Shown here: piece after piece, positions 6,005 through 7,028 of the stretch
Position numbering within the stretch: the first letter of the stretch is position 1
Layout: each line of letters begins with the position of its first letter
Origin: an uncultured Lachnospira sp.
Lineage (GTDB): Bacteria; Bacillota; Clostridia; Lachnospirales; Lachnospiraceae
DNA: 7,028 nucleotides
NCBI GenBank assembly: GCA_934358235.1
Contig: CAKRKK010000125.1
Coordinates: forward strand, 1 to 7,028
Reading direction: 5' to 3'
Notes under the pieces: generated by a model
Told to the model about the DNA's origin: nothing
What the model saw: the letters and a program-made list of their open reading frames with translations, nothing else
Database searches by the model: none
Program-made: the position numbers and the translations under genes

Positions 6005-7028
6005 TTAATCCAGAGCCACTTCGTTAAGCACCTTATGAAGCTGCTCATTTGCAAGCTGTTCTGTTTTTTCATCAGCTATTTTTCTTACTATAACCTCAAG
6101 TCTTCCCTTTGTCATAATATCCTCTGCTGCCGCAGAATCTATGCCTCTTGCTGCAAAGTAAAACAAGGTTTCAGCATCAAGCTCACCTATTGTTGCACCA
6201 TGTGAACCATTGACATCTTCTTCCGCACAAAGAATTACAGGAATGGTCTTATTAACAACATCATCACCAAGTAATAAAACATCCTCAGTTTCAGCACCTG
6301 TTGAACCTGACGAACCATTTTTAAAATCAATAGTTCCCTTAAAGGTCTTTCTGGCAGCATCTTTAAGTGCGCCATCTACTCCGATAACGCAATTAGTCTT
6401 TTTTCCTATATGGTTAGATATAAGATTAATATCTATATTCTGCTTATCCGCTCCGAAATATCCAATATCGCATACGAATTCAGACTTATCACCTATTAAA
6501 TCTGTCCTTATGCCGTCATACAGATTTCCCTCTCCTAAAAACAACTGGACAAGCTCGAACCTTGAAGCTTGTGCACATCTGCTGCCTATATCACTAAGCA
6601 CCACCTGCTCCTTTGGCTGTAAGAATACCTGCACAAGCTTTACGCAGCTATTTTTTCCGGCATCAATAAGTGTTCGAAACGCTGTATTTCCGGATATTCC
6701 TTCTGTCCCCTTAAAGGTTTCGATTATTGTAAATGTCACGTCATCCTCAACATTGACAATAAGCTTTCCTGACTGATTAAGCTTATTATCTGTCACAGAC
6801 GAATCATCTATACTGATATATAAAGTCTTATTGTCTGCATCCTTATCTGCATTTATAACTAATGGCTTAACCTTCTCTGCGGCAAACAGAGCATCTGCTG
6901 CCTCGCCAGAACCTGTTTTAACCGAATTACTGATATCTGCATAATCATCTGCCTGTGTATCATAAAATGCATCTACATATCCATCTGTTTTAATATTACA
7001 TGGAACGACTTCGCTATCCCATGCAGCC
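6005..7028 (-). CDS. sufD: SufD, SufBCD complex subunit (N-terminus beyond window)
   Basis: SufD forms a heterodimer with SufB inside the SufBCD complex, where iron-sulfur clusters are built with ATP hydrolysed by SufC. The frame stays open to the right edge, giving at least 341 residues. A GTG at 6796 is internal (about residue 78) and is not the start. The SufB/SufD signature is near the C-terminus: GSHGATIGELDAETLFYFAARG at about 274-295, with the histidine (H276) equivalent to E. coli SufD H360. HGAT rather than HEAT favours SufD over SufB. The middle is the repetitive beta-strand region typical of the family. Position directly before sufS-sufU agrees with the common sufC-sufB-sufD-sufS-sufU order. 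Homologues are about 350-440 residues, so only a modest N-terminal piece is missing. Two residues before the histidine there is glycine, where many SufDs have cysteine. Confidence 0.93.
   Translation of the reverse strand, partial: AAWDSEVVPCNIKTDGYVDAFYDTQADDYADISNSVKTGSGEAADALFAAEKVKPLVINADKDADNKTLYISIDDSSVTDNKLNQSGKLIVNVEDDVTFTIIETFKGTEGISGNTAFRTLIDAGKNSCVKLVQVFLQPKEQVVLSDIGSRCAQASRFELVQLFLGEGNLYDGIRTDLIGDKSEFVCDIGYFGADKQNIDINLISNHIGKKTNCVIGVDGALKDAARKTFKGTIDFKNGSSGSTGAETEDVLLLGDDVVNKTIPVILCAEEDVNGSHGATIGELDAETLFYFAARGIDSAAAEDIMTKGRLEVIVRKIADEKTEQLANEQLHKVLNEVALD

Noticed and set aside
6210..6776. 188-codon open frame on the plus strand opposite sufD
   Set aside because: It is antisense to a well-supported gene, rich in serine and proline as expected of a shadow frame, and matches no family I recognise.
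6794..6796. GTG at 6796 as the start of a 263-residue SufD
   Set aside because: The frame upstream is open to the right edge with sensible coding sequence, and 263 residues is far too short for SufD, so the GTG is an internal valine codon.

Overview
The window is low in G+C and every supported gene is on the minus strand, so it reads right to left. Codon use rich in ATA, AGA and CTT, strong AAGGAG-type ribosome binding sites, a Gram-positive style sufD-sufS-sufU order and a SufU scaffold all point to a Firmicute of class Clostridia. The style of the SufU and O-antigen-ligase-like proteins suggests something close to Lachnospiraceae, but that is inference from recall and not from a search.

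Right-hand block (about 4190-7028): the distal end of a SUF iron-sulfur cluster assembly operon. SufD (cut off at the right edge) is followed by the cysteine desulfurase SufS and the scaffold/sulfur-transfer protein SufU. sufS and sufU overlap by 8 bases. The operon ends at a clean intrinsic terminator at 4197-4225. Upstream sufC and sufB would be expected beyond the right edge. SufS takes sulfur from cysteine, SufU accepts it, and the SufBCD complex builds the cluster.

Middle block (about 3461-4190): an A+T-rich promoter-like stretch leads into a 199-residue membrane protein that matches only the C-terminal part of the O-antigen ligase/polymerase (Wzy_C type) family. It looks like a remnant. 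The best ribosome binding site upstream points to a different reading frame, which stops after 11 codons, and one base of difference would join the two frames.

Left-hand block (1-3434): a complete glycerol kinase gene (glpK) starts 26 bases after the remnant. It is followed by a MoxR-family AAA+ ATPase gene with a TTG start, then a DUF58 membrane protein gene that runs off the left edge. moxR plus DUF58 is a well-known pair, often followed by a transglutaminase-like gene. glpK has no glycerol-uptake or glycerol-3-phosphate dehydrogenase partner in view. I see no terminator between the remnant, glpK, moxR and the DUF58 gene, so all four could be on one transcript although their functions are unrelated.

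I found no RNA gene, CRISPR array, insertion sequence or clear new system. The most notable points are the broken polymerase-like gene and its frame conflict, the mixed gene neighbourhood, and the apparent lack of the PTS-phosphorylated histidine in GlpK.
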